A stretch of DNA of 64,000 bases from CAVVDY01 sp963819645. Lineage in GTDB: Bacteria; Acidobacteriota; Terriglobia; Terriglobales; Acidobacteriaceae. A model generated the notes under the pieces. It was not told the DNA's origin. It did not search any database and saw only the letters and a program-made list of their open reading frames with translations. Where the stretch lies: NCBI GenBank assembly GCA_963819645.1, contig CAWFWZ010000014.1:186001-250000 (forward strand), given 5' to 3'. Of the stretch, positions 17,549-25,067 are shown piece by piece. How positions within the stretch are numbered: position 1 is the first letter of the stretch; every line of letters begins with the position of its first letter. Position numbers and translations under genes: made by a program.

Positions 17549-18394
17549 ATGTTTGACGCTGCTACCGGTAAGGCTCTGGATACCCCCGAATCGCAGATGC
17601 CACCCAGGCAGAGCCATATCCTGCAATACATCCTTCTTGGACTGGCCGTAGTGTATGTCGCGGCTTCGCTGTATTTCATGTACTCGCTCAAGACCCGCCT
17701 CGATGTTCTCGATCAGAAGCAGATGGCCCTGAACGACGCGCAGCAGCAGCTGGTGGCGCGCCTGCACAGCACCTCCAATGAATTCAAGGAGGCGCTGACC
17801 TCAGAAGTCGGCCTCACCAAGCAGGAGATGGCCAAGCGGGCAGCCGATCTGGAGCGTGCGCAGAAGCAGGCTGAGGCGAAACTCACCTCAGAGCAGAGGC
17901 AGCAGGGCCAGCAGATTGCCGCGGTGAATACGGCAGTCGGCGGCGTCAAGACCGAGTTGGGAGGAGCCAAGACGGATATTCAGAAGACCCAGTCTGACCT
18001 TGCCGCGACTAATCAGAAGTTGGAGAAGACCATCGGCGACTTGGGAGTGCAGAGCGGTTTAGTCGCACGCAACGCCAGCGAACTGGACGTCCTGAAACAT
18101 AAAGGCGACCGCAATTATTACGACTTCACGTTGCAAAAGGGCCAAAAGCAGCCGGTGTCGACGGTCAGCCTGCAACTGAAAAAAGTGGATGCCAAGAAGA
18201 GCCGCTTTACCTTGAACGTGATCGCCGACGACCGCACCATCGAAAAAAAGGATCGCACCGTGGGCGAACCGCTGCAGTTCTATACCGGGCGCGACCGCTT
18301 GCTCTACGAGGTTGTGGTCTTCTCCGAGACCAAGAACTCCATCACGGGATACCTGGCAACTCCGAAGAACGCGCCTACACCGGTGACACCGTAG
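17549..18394 (+). CDS. Membrane-anchored coiled-coil protein of unknown function
   Basis: A 281-residue protein. A short cytoplasmic N-terminus is followed by one transmembrane helix (about residues 26-46, YILLGLAVVYVAASLYFMYS). A long Gln/Lys/Glu-rich coiled coil spans about 50-180. The C-terminal beta-type domain starts NYYDFTLQKGQKQPVSTVSL. The domain probably faces the periplasm. I do not recognise a named family. AAGGAAAGGAACC before the ATG is a good ribosome-binding site. Confidence 0.65.
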   Translation: MFDAATGKALDTPESQMPPRQSHILQYILLGLAVVYVAASLYFMYSLKTRLDVLDQKQMALNDAQQQLVARLHSTSNEFKEALTSEVGLTKQEMAKRAADLERAQKQAEAKLTSEQRQQGQQIAAVNTAVGGVKTELGGAKTDIQKTQSDLAATNQKLEKTIGDLGVQSGLVARNASELDVLKHKGDRNYYDFTLQKGQKQPVSTVSLQLKKVDAKKSRFTLNVIADDRTIEKKDRTVGEPLQFYTGRDRLLYEVVVFSETKNSITGYLATPKNAPTPVTP

Positions 18395-18485
18395 GGGCTT
18401 TTCCCGAAAGGGGTTTGAAGCCTCCATTGTCTTGACGCTTTGAGCCCTTGAAAATTCAACGGCGTTGTAAACTACAACCACTGAC

Positions 18486-18857
18486 ATGGAAGCTAACGAA
18501 CTTCGCGAAATCTTGCAGGGAATTGAAGGACGATTGAGTGAACAGCTCAATGAGGTTGAGAACCGCCTGCGCGAGCACATCGATGAACGGGAGAACCGCT
18601 TACGCGAGCACATCGATGAACGGGAGAACCGCTTACGCGAGTATATCGACGAGCGGACTCATGACGCAGAAACCCGCATTGTCCGCGCGTTCGGAGCTTA
18701 CCAGCAGTCGGCCACCGTACGCTTTCGCAAGATTGAAGCCGATCTCTCGAACGTTAACGCCTCCACCACCGAGCAGATGGACGCGTTCCAATCCAAGCTT
18801 CTGGAGTTGGAAACCCGGCTAGTCGTGCTCGAGAAGCCCGCGCCTCCGGCTGCCTGA
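18486..18857 (+). CDS. Small coiled-coil protein with 11-residue repeats
   Basis: A 123-residue, highly charged protein without signal or membrane segment. Residues about 20-56 are three near-identical 11-residue repeats (ENRLREHIDER), encoded by 33-base tandem repeats at 18558-18656. An 11-residue period is typical of right-handed coiled coils. The rest is also helical, with a variable EQMDAFQSKLLELETRL end. No function is known; it would be expected to multimerise. Confidence 0.6.
   Translation: MEANELREILQGIEGRLSEQLNEVENRLREHIDERENRLREHIDERENRLREYIDERTHDAETRIVRAFGAYQQSATVRFRKIEADLSNVNASTTEQMDAFQSKLLELETRLVVLEKPAPPAA
18558..18656 (+). repeat. Three 33-base tandem repeats within a gene
   Basis: Units begin GAGAACCGCCTGCGCGAGCA and GAGAACCGCTTACGCGAGCA. 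The second and third differ at only a few positions near the end of the third. The period of 33 keeps the frame and repeats ENRLREHIDER. Confidence 0.85.
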
Positions 18858-18860
18858 TCG

Positions 18861-19385
18861 TTACTTCCCCGCTTCCTTCAGCACAATCGGCTTCTGATCG
18901 TACGGTTGCACCGTCACCGTCAGGCTCTTCCTGGTATCGAACTCGCCCTGATCGATGGGGAAGGTCACGATCACGGTTCCGCTCTCCTGCGTCCCGGGCT
19001 GGATCTTGGTCTCGACCGCGAGCGGCTTCATGGCATGGTCTCTGAGGTCGGGATAGGCCTGGAAATAACGGTCGTAATCCGAAGGCGAGGCCGCGTCATC
19101 GGTGTAAGTGTCATTCTGAGTTTTCAGCTCGGCCGTGATCCCCTTGATGTAGATCGGCTTGTCGCCCACGGCCTTCAGCGAAACCTGGATCGCCACCATC
19201 GAATTCGGCTGACCTTTATTCTGGCTGAAGAAGACGTTATCGATCTGTCCCTGTGCTATCGGCTTGGCGCGGAAGATATACGCGACGCCGGCGATAAACA
19301 CGACTACCACGACGAGGGCGATCACCAACGTGAGAACGGGTGGCAAGGTCCGGCGCGGGCTGTCGAACTCTTCGGTGATCGGCAC
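18861..19385 (-). CDS. Single-pass membrane protein with extracytoplasmic beta domain
   Basis: A 174-residue protein. The cytoplasmic N-terminus is about 17 residues, followed by a membrane helix (about 17-38, VLTLVIALVVVVVFIAGVAY) and a beta-strand domain (VFFSQNKGQ, VAIQVSLKAVGDKPIYIKGI, VETKIQPGTQESGTVIVTF). The architecture and the N-x-G / PG-x-x-x-x-V strand pattern resemble the protein at 56173-56679, so they may be distant paralogues. Function unknown. Confidence 0.6.
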   Translation of the reverse strand: MPITEEFDSPRRTLPPVLTLVIALVVVVVFIAGVAYIFRAKPIAQGQIDNVFFSQNKGQPNSMVAIQVSLKAVGDKPIYIKGITAELKTQNDTYTDDAASPSDYDRYFQAYPDLRDHAMKPLAVETKIQPGTQESGTVIVTFPIDQGEFDTRKSLTVTVQPYDQKPIVLKEAGK

Positions 19386-19479
19386 ATGGCCGGCATCGAA
19401 TTCGCGCCTGGTGATGCTTATGAGTGGGTAGTCATGAGAGCTCCTGGGAGACTGCTCGGACTGGTTCCCGCAAAGCCGG

Positions 19480-21231
19480 CTAGTTGGACGGCCAGATGTG
19501 CTTCATAGCTTTGCGGAACTCTTGCTCCGGAAGAGTATTCAGGATGTCATGCGATGTCAACCATGCTCTGCGTGCCTGGAGAATTCCATACTTCAATTTC
19601 TCAAAATGGGAAGTGTGGTGAGCGTCGGTGTTGATGACAATCTTCACGCCGCGGTCGCGCGCCATGCGCAGATGAACGTCGTTGAGATCGAGCCGGTCGG
19701 GATAGGCGTTGAGCTCCATCGCAACTTTGTGTTCCGCTGCGGACTTCAGGATCGCCTCCATGTCGAACTTGTAGGCATCACGCTTCAGCAGCAGGCGGCC
19801 CGTCGGATGCCCGAGGAACGACACATTCGGGTTGCTGATGGCGCGCAGCAGGCGATCGGTCATCTGTTGCGGCTCCTGGCTGAACAGGGAGTGGACGCTC
19901 GCGACGACAACGTCCATCTGCTCCAGCACAGAGTCCGACAGGTCGAGCTCGCCGTCGCCCAGGATGTCTACCTCGATGCCGGCGAAGATGGTGATTCCTT
20001 CGATCTGGTCGTTGGCTGCGCGAATGCGACGGATGTGCTGCTCGGCCCGCGCGTCGTCCAGTCCGTTGGCAAACGCCAGGTTCTTGGAGTGGTCGGTGAT
20101 CGCGATGTACTGGTAGCCGCGTTCCTTGGCGGCTTGGGCCATCTCGTCGATGGTGCAGCGTCCGTCGGTCTCGACGGTGTGCATGTGTACTTCGCCGCGG
20201 ATGTCGCTGAGCTCGACGAGCTTGGGCAGCGTGTGCTTGGCCGCGGCTTCAATCTCGCCGCAGTTCTCACGCAGCTCTGGCGGGATCCAGTCGAGCCCCA
20301 GCTTGCCGTAGATTTCGTCTTCGGTGGTGCCCGCGACGCGCTCGTTGTTTTCCAGGGTGAAGAGTCCGTATTCGCTCAGGGTGTAGCCCTGTTTGAGCGC
20401 CCGCTGCCGCAGCGTCACGTTGTGGTTCTTGGAGCCGGTGAAGTATTGCATTGCGGCTCCGTAGGAGTCGGGCGGCAAGGTGCGCACGTCGACTTGCATG
20501 CCGCTGCGCAGCTTGAAGCTTACCTTGTTGTCGCCCTTGGCGAGAACTTCAACAATGCCGGGGAAGCGCAGGATCTCTTCAATCAGCCCGGCGCGCGTTT
20601 GGTCATCGACACAACACGGCCCGGTGATCGAGTACGTCGAGATCGCCCACGGTTTCGCGTCCACGCCGCAACGAGCCGGCCGGCGTGATCTTCTCGATGC
20701 CCTCAATGTGCGCAGATGCGCCGCCAGCTTCTGGGCGGTGCGGTCGGCTTCATCGATCAGGAAGCGTCCCGAGATGCGGCGATAATCTTCGATCGCCTTG
20801 AGAATCTTCTGCTCCGACTTTTCGCTCAGCCGGGGAAGTTCGCGCAGTTTGCCTTCGCGCGCGAGCTGCTCCACTCCCGCCAGGTCGCTGACCTGGAACG
20901 CGCTCCAGATGAGGGCGATGGTCTTTGGCCCCAGCCCTTGAATCTTCAGCAGCTCCAGCATCGATGGCCGGTATTTCTCCAGCAGCTCCTGATGCAGTTT
21001 GAGCTTGCCGGTCTCGCACAGCTCCTTGATGTTCGCCGCCATGCCCTTGCCGATGCCGGGAACCGCCAGCAACTTCTTGGGCTCGCTGAGCAGGGAAGCT
21101 ACCTGGTCGGGCGAGGCCTCAACCGCCTCGGCAGCGCGTTGATAGGAGCGGATACGGAATCCGTCGTCGCCGTTGATCTCCATCAGATCGGCGGTTTCGT
21201 AGAAGACGTTCGCGATGGTTTTGTTATCCAA
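19480..21231 (-). CDS. polX: DNA polymerase X with PHP domain (compensated frameshift)
   Basis: Bacterial PolX, a gap-filling DNA polymerase (N-terminal half) joined to a PHP exonuclease domain. Helix-hairpin-helix motifs AVPGIGKGMAANI and IQGLGPKTIALI are present, and EVHMHTVETDG, ITDHS and INTDAHH mark the PHP metal site. Between about 20711 and 20632 the frame is shifted. The shifted reading restores AGSLRRGRETVGDLDVLITG, the polymerase Gly-Ser and Asp-x-Asp catalytic motif. Two opposite one-base errors therefore cancel. I start at the TTG at 21231 (LDNKTIANVFYETADLMEIN), because longer readings run into a palindromic repeat. Confidence 0.88.
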   Translation of the reverse strand: MDNKTIANVFYETADLMEINGDDGFRIRSYQRAAEAVEASPDQVASLLSEPKKLLAVPGIGKGMAANIKELCETGKLKLHQELLEKYRPSMLELLKIQGLGPKTIALIWSAFQVSDLAGVEQLAREGKLRELPRLSEKSEQKILKAIEDYRRISGRFLIDEADRTAQKLAAHLRTLRASRRSRRPARCGVDAKPWAISTYSITGPCCVDDQTRAGLIEEILRFPGIVEVLAKGDNKVSFKLRSGMQVDVRTLPPDSYGAAMQYFTGSKNHNVTLRQRALKQGYTLSEYGLFTLENNERVAGTTEDEIYGKLGLDWIPPELRENCGEIEAAAKHTLPKLVELSDIRGEVHMHTVETDGRCTIDEMAQAAKERGYQYIAITDHSKNLAFANGLDDARAEQHIRRIRAANDQIEGITIFAGIEVDILGDGELDLSDSVLEQMDVVVASVHSLFSQEPQQMTDRLLRAISNPNVSFLGHPTGRLLLKRDAYKFDMEAILKSAAEHKVAMELNAYPDRLDLNDVHLRMARDRGVKIVINTDAHHTSHFEKLKYGILQARRAWLTSHDILNTLPEQEFRKAMKHIWPSN

Positions 21232-21237
21232 GGAACG

Positions 21238-21375
21238 TTTCGTATCAGGGCATGACTTTAGCCGTGCCACAAACGATCGCAAATGAATTTGGGCCTTAGC
21301 CCCTGAACTCCCGTTTTGCAGGGGTTAAAACCTTGATAGTCGGCAAGCCTTACCAGCACGACTGAAGTTCGTGTC
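21238..21375. repeat. Degenerate composite palindromic element
   Basis: Contains TCAGGGCATGACTTTAGCCGTGCC, GGGCCTTAGCCCCTGAAC and an inverted GCAGGGGTTAAAACC. It abuts the 5' end of polX and creates a false N-terminal extension of that frame. Confidence 0.65.
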
Positions 21376-21414
21376 GTGTTACAAACCGTAGACCATTTTG
21401 GAGAGAGCTTACCC

Positions 21415-21603
21415 TCACACTAACTTGCCAATCTTAAGTAGCTCGGCTTTGACCGTGTCGAGCGGTATTCGCTTCTCGCTCTCCCGCGAGCGGGAAACCA
21501 GTACATCCTCGATGTCTTCCCACAACTCTCGATGCTTGTCGAGATTGATTTGGACCGCGACGCGACGCCCCTTCTCATCGGTGAGATAACGAATACCAGT
21601 CAT
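21415..21603 (-). CDS. Orphan RelB/Phd-like antitoxin
   Basis: A 62-residue protein from the ATG at 21603: MTGIRYLTDEKGRRVAVQIN, then ELWEDIEDVLVSRSRESEKR and IPLDTVKAELLKIGKLV. The YLTDEKGRxVAV strand and the late IPL-x-x-VK-x-EL helix are typical of short antitoxins normally followed by a RelE or PIN toxin. No toxin gene is adjacent: polX lies downstream and csp upstream. It may be a remnant or act in trans. Confidence 0.6.
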   Translation of the reverse strand: MTGIRYLTDEKGRRVAVQINLDKHRELWEDIEDVLVSRSRESEKRIPLDTVKAELLKIGKLV

Positions 21604-21677
21604 ACACGTATTCTCTCTCAAAATGGCAGATCCGCCCACGAGTCCTCGGATTCGTGTCCCAGACATCCCCCCAATAG

Positions 21678-21704
21678 CAAAACCCAGCCCGGTGGCTGGG
21701 TTTG
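21678..21704 (-). terminator. Terminator of the cold-shock gene
   Basis: On the minus strand AAACCCAGCC pairs with GGCTGGGTTT around a 4-base loop, followed by TTTGC. It lies 22 bases beyond the csp stop. Confidence 0.8.
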
Positions 21705-21725
21705 CCAGAAGAATCCGACAGTCGA

Positions 21726-21932
21726 CTACTGCGCCTTAATGACGTTGTCGGCTTGCGGACCTTTTTGCCCTTGCACGATCTCAAACTCCACGGGATCGCC
21801 TTCCTGCAGACTCTTGTAGCCTTCGGTGTGAATGGCACTGTAATGCACAAAAACATCCGGACCATCGTCCCGGCCGATAAAGCCGAAACCTTTCGCGTTA
21901 TTGAACCACTTTACGGTTCCTTTCATTTTCAC
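21726..21932 (-). CDS. Cold-shock domain protein
   Basis: A 68-residue single cold-shock domain that binds single-stranded RNA or DNA. RNP1 is KGFGFIGRD and RNP2 is VFVHYSAI. KGTVKWFNNAKGFGFI is the family hallmark. GGAGGAAGAACGAACGTGAAA precedes the ATG and gives a strong ribosome-binding site. A spacer of about 330 bases up to the Nudix gene leaves room for the long regulatory leader common for these genes. Confidence 0.95.
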   Translation of the reverse strand: MKMKGTVKWFNNAKGFGFIGRDDGPDVFVHYSAIHTEGYKSLQEGDPVEFEIVQGQKGPQADNVIKAQ

Positions 21933-22260
21933 GTTCGTTCTTCCTCCGGGCCCACGCCCATCAGCACCTCTCGGGCGAGGCGCTGGCTTGAATTACGTCC
22001 AACAGGCTGGTACCTACCCAGCCCAGATCGTGGAGGAGCTTGCGTTCCCGGAGGACCTGCGGCAGATCGGAGATGTTGCCTGTCAACGGCGTGTCTTAAT
22101 TGTGCTCTTAACGGGGTCGTAGTGTCAAGAAGGTATATAGCCTATTTCTTTAAGAAACGTAGGTTTAGGGGAAATCAATTAACTATTGACCCACGGTGAT
22201 GTCTCAGAAGTAACCCGCTATTTGGATAAAACCATCCAACCCGCGACAGGCTGTAAATCT
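21933..22260 (-). promoter_or_regulatory. Putative long leader/promoter region of the cold-shock gene
   Basis: 328 bases without a gene. On the minus strand it holds a TTGACA (about 22132-22127) and GC-rich inverted segments just before the csp start. A long structured 5' leader is usual for CspA-type genes; that this one is such a leader is inference. AT-rich DNA at 22130-22215 probably holds the promoter. Confidence 0.35.
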
Positions 22261-22265
22261 TGCGC

Positions 22266-22836
22266 TTAGCGTTTCTGCTGGACTTGAAACCAGAGCACGG
22301 CGGCGATGGTCTTGCCGTCGCGAATCTTTCCCGACATGATCAGCGTGACCACTTGGGTGAGCGGAACCAGCGCGTAGTCGATGCGTTCGTCAGCTTCCGG
22401 CTCAGCCTCGCCCGCCTTGAGTCCGCGTGCCAGAAAGACGGTCATGGTCTCGTCCATAAAGCCCGGGGCTGGGATAGAAGAACAGCGCCTTGCTCCACGA
22501 CTTCGCCGTGTAGCCAGTTTCTTCCCGCAGCTCCCGTTTCGCAGCTGCCAGCGGTTTTTCTTTCCCGTCGATGCGCCCAGCTGGGATCTCCCACAGATAA
22601 TCGCGTGCCGCGTAACGGTATTGCCGCTCCAGCAGCACCCGGGGCTCGCGCTCTGTGTCGTCGATGGCCAGCACTACCACCGAGCCGGAATGGCGCACCA
22701 CATCGCGAACTGCCGATACCCCATTGGGTTCGAGCACGCGATCGGTAGTTACGCTGAAGACCTTGCCACGGAAAGAAACCTTGCTGGAGAGAACCTTGAC
22801 GGCACTTTTTTCTTTGCGAACCTTGGCGGATGGCAT
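22266..22836 (-). CDS. Nudix hydrolase, ADP-ribose pyrophosphatase type (frameshifted)
   Basis: A Nudix enzyme of about 190 residues that probably splits ADP-ribose or a similar sugar nucleotide. The Nudix box is complete (GRIDGKEKPLAAAKRELREE followed by TGY). ERQYRYAARDYLWEIPAG upstream of it is typical of the ADP-ribose group. The last 60 residues (MDETMTVFLARGLK onward) are in another frame; one extra G in a GGGG run near 22465 explains it. It is divergent from the SirB1-like gene. Confidence 0.87.
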
Positions 22837-22938
22837 GACGGTTCACTATATCGCGTCCGCACGCGACGCGCGCTTCGAACCTTCGCTCTGGCACGCTTCA
22901 TCGAATCTGCCACGCCGCTTGTCTCATCTAACGCACGG

Positions 22939-23796
22939 ATGCTGGGATCAGACCCGTATAGCAGGGCCTTGCTGACGTTTGCGCAACTGGTAAATCCGGC
23001 GCATGAGGACGAAGCCATCGACCTCGCCGGAGCTGCGCTGGCGCTGGCTCGCATCGAATATCCCGAACTCGAGATCGAGATCTACCTGCAACGCTTGAAC
23101 ACTCTGGCTGCCAGGGTGAAGCGACGCTTGCGCGCGAATAGCAGCGCACGCGAGGCCATCGCCACGCTCAATCGTGTGCTGTTCGAGGAGGAAGGCCTGC
23201 GCGGCAATCGTGACGATTATTACGACCCGCGAAATTCTTTTCTCAATGATGTGCTCGACCGCAAGCTGGGCATTCCCATTACCCTCTCGGTTATTTACAT
23301 GGAGGTCGCTCGCCGCATCGGATTTCCTTTGGCCGGCACCGCCATGCCGGGGCATTTTCTGTTAAAGCACTACGACGTGCTGTCGGGGGAGATCATTATC
23401 GACGCCTTCAATCGCGGACTGGTGCTGACGCCCGGCGATTGCGACGCCCGGCTCAAGCAGATTTACCGCGGCGAGCTTGAGTTCAAACCGGAGTTCCTCT
23501 CGCCGGTCACCCGCCGCGAAATCCTCACCCGAATGCTGAACAACCTGCGGCAGATTTATTTCACGCAGCGAAATTTCCGCAAGGGACTGATGGTCCTCGA
23601 TCTGCTGCTGGCCATCCCGCCGCGTTGTACCGAGATGCTGCGCGAGCGGGCGCTGGTCAGGCTGAATCTCGATCAGTACGTAGGCGCCGCACAGGACCTG
23701 GCGAACTATTTGAAGCTCTGCCCCGATGCTCCCGACGCCGAAGATGTGCAGGAGACGCTGGAGATGGTGCGGCAACTGCTGGCCCGACTGAATTGA
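22939..23796 (+). CDS. SirB1-like transglutaminase-fold protein with TPR tail
   Basis: A transglutaminase-like (SirB1) domain protein. FEEEGLRGNRDDYYDPRNSF, FLNDVLDRKLGIPITLSVIY and GTAMPGHFLLKHYD are its hallmark blocks, and two TPR-like helices follow (YFTQRNFRKGLMVLDLLLAI). SirB1 members usually lack the full catalytic triad and act in unknown ways. The ATG at 22939 is the first in frame. Homology may begin further up (ARFIESATPLVSSNAR is in frame before it), so the true start may lie near 22834 with an indel. Confidence 0.75.
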   Translation: MLGSDPYSRALLTFAQLVNPAHEDEAIDLAGAALALARIEYPELEIEIYLQRLNTLAARVKRRLRANSSAREAIATLNRVLFEEEGLRGNRDDYYDPRNSFLNDVLDRKLGIPITLSVIYMEVARRIGFPLAGTAMPGHFLLKHYDVLSGEIIIDAFNRGLVLTPGDCDARLKQIYRGELEFKPEFLSPVTRREILTRMLNNLRQIYFTQRNFRKGLMVLDLLLAIPPRCTEMLRERALVRLNLDQYVGAAQDLANYLKLCPDAPDAEDVQETLEMVRQLLARLN

Positions 23797-24115
23797 GATT
23801 CATTTTCCAGAACACGTGAATTTTCTATGCGCATTGTGAAAGCAGGTGCATCCAAGGGGGAGAAGGTATTTTGGAACTTGCGTTTCACAGCCAAAGCTGA
23901 GTACCATAGAAGCGTCCTCCAATCGCCGCACCTTCGTGCCGGCGTTCCATGCGCCAACATGTCCAGGCGCCAGACGGACGTAACGAACTCGATTTCGAGA
24001 ACGACTCCAACTGCATAATTGCCGACTCCGCAGTTCTTTACGCGAGCAGCAAGCCAGCAAATGCGGTCCAGATGTGGGAACTCGCAACCTGCGAGAAGTG
24101 ACTTACGAGAGAAAC
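23797..24115. other. Intergenic region without recognised features
   Basis: About 320 bases between the SirB1-like gene and the receiver-like gene. It holds one 63-codon frame (23827-24018) with no recognisable similarity and poor initiation context, which I do not call. I see no repeat family or terminator. Confidence 0.4.
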
Positions 24116-24889
24116 ATGAACCAAGGATCGAACCCTCCATCCGGCCAGCCCGGCGGGGGGAAAGGACGCAGACGGCGCCGTGGGCGTCGTGGACCTGTCA
24201 CGCAAGGTGCTCAGCCTCAGGGACAAGGCCAGAGTCGCGGCCCGCAACAGGGCCCTGGCCAGCACCGTCACAGCAAAGGGCGCAAGCCCGGCCATCGTCC
24301 CGGACAGCGCACCGGGCAGAGCCAGCCGGGCGGCGGCATCTACACCGCTCCTATGGACCACAGCTACCGTGCGGCGCAGAACGGTAACAGCAACGGCAAT
24401 CAGCAACGGCAGGGCCGCGGTCGCGTGGGCCCGGGGTTCGCCAAGCCGTTCATGCCGGTCGAGCCAGAGCCTCTTCCCGTGACCGCCGATGCCGGACCAG
24501 CACGTATCTATGCCTTTGTTGACGATCTGTTCTTCCTGACCAAAATTCAGGAGACCGGCCGCAAGCTCAACGTGAAGGTCGAGTTCGTCAAGACCGACAA
24601 AGACCTCTACGAGCGCATGGGACAGAATGGCGACGATAAGCCTTCGCTCATCATCTTCGACCTGAACAATCTGGGAGCCAAGCCGCTCACCCTCATTCCC
24701 AAGCTGAAATCGAAGCTGAAGAAAGCGACCAACATCATCGGCTTCGTCTCACACGTTCAGGGCGAACTCAAGATGAAGGCGCAGGAAGCGGGCTGCGACA
24801 TGGTGCTGCCGCGCTCCGCGTTCTCGCAGAACCTGCCGCAGTTGCTGCGCCGCCACGGCGCGCCAGAAGAGTTGCAGGAGCAGGGATAG
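24116..24889 (+). CDS. Basic disordered tail fused to a receiver-like domain
   Basis: A 257-residue protein from the ATG at 24116 (MNQGSNPPSGQPGGG). Residues about 1-110 are low-complexity Gly/Gln/Arg/Pro/Asn with KGRRRRRGRRG, a likely RNA- or DNA-binding disordered region. Residues about 130-245 look like a CheY-type fold: RIYAFVDDLFFLTKIQETGR, then PSLIIFDLNNLG at the phospho-acceptor strand, then VLPRSAFSQNLPQLL. The acidic pair is only VDD and the Lys position appears lost, so it is probably a pseudo-receiver. Function unknown. Confidence 0.7.
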   Translation: MNQGSNPPSGQPGGGKGRRRRRGRRGPVTQGAQPQGQGQSRGPQQGPGQHRHSKGRKPGHRPGQRTGQSQPGGGIYTAPMDHSYRAAQNGNSNGNQQRQGRGRVGPGFAKPFMPVEPEPLPVTADAGPARIYAFVDDLFFLTKIQETGRKLNVKVEFVKTDKDLYERMGQNGDDKPSLIIFDLNNLGAKPLTLIPKLKSKLKKATNIIGFVSHVQGELKMKAQEAGCDMVLPRSAFSQNLPQLLRRHGAPEELQEQG

Positions 24890-24893
24890 AAGC

Positions 24894-24928
24894 CGCTTTT
24901 GGCCTTTAGCTTTTGGCCTTTGGCGAGA
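24894..24928. repeat. Heptad array (GGCCTTT / AGCTTTT units)
   Basis: Seven-base periodic units GGCCTTT and AGCTTTT begin 5 bases past the stop of the receiver-like gene. The same period occurs with other unit sequences elsewhere in the window. Confidence 0.7.
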
Positions 24929-24949
24929 AGCTATCTTGCACATTTCCTC

Positions 24950-25035
24950 GCGTCAGGGCACGACCTCGGTCGTGCCGATAAACTCCTTTATCTTGTCATC
25001 CCGAGGCGACTTCAGTCGCCGAGGGACCTGCTTTT
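24950..25035. repeat. Mixed palindromic and TTGTCATCC-type repeats
   Basis: GGGCACGACCTCGGTCGTGCC is an outer palindrome variant. TTGTCATCCCGAGGCGACTT and GCCGAGGGACCTGCT then form an imperfect hairpin of the TTGTCATCCTGAGCG family. Confidence 0.65.
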
Positions 25036-25067
25036 CGATTCGCGCCAGCAACGACTAAAATCACAGG

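Noticed and set aside
18558..18656. CRISPR-like direct repeats.
   Set aside because: The 33-base units are contiguous without spacers and are translated in frame as an 11-residue coiled-coil repeat.
19498..20688. Open frame of 396 codons antisense to polX.
   Set aside because: The sense strand encodes clear PHP and helix-hairpin-helix motifs; the antisense product is low-complexity and unlike any family.
23827..24018. 63-codon open frame between the SirB1-like and receiver-like genes.
   Set aside because: No ribosome-binding site, no recognisable similarity, and composition like non-coding DNA.
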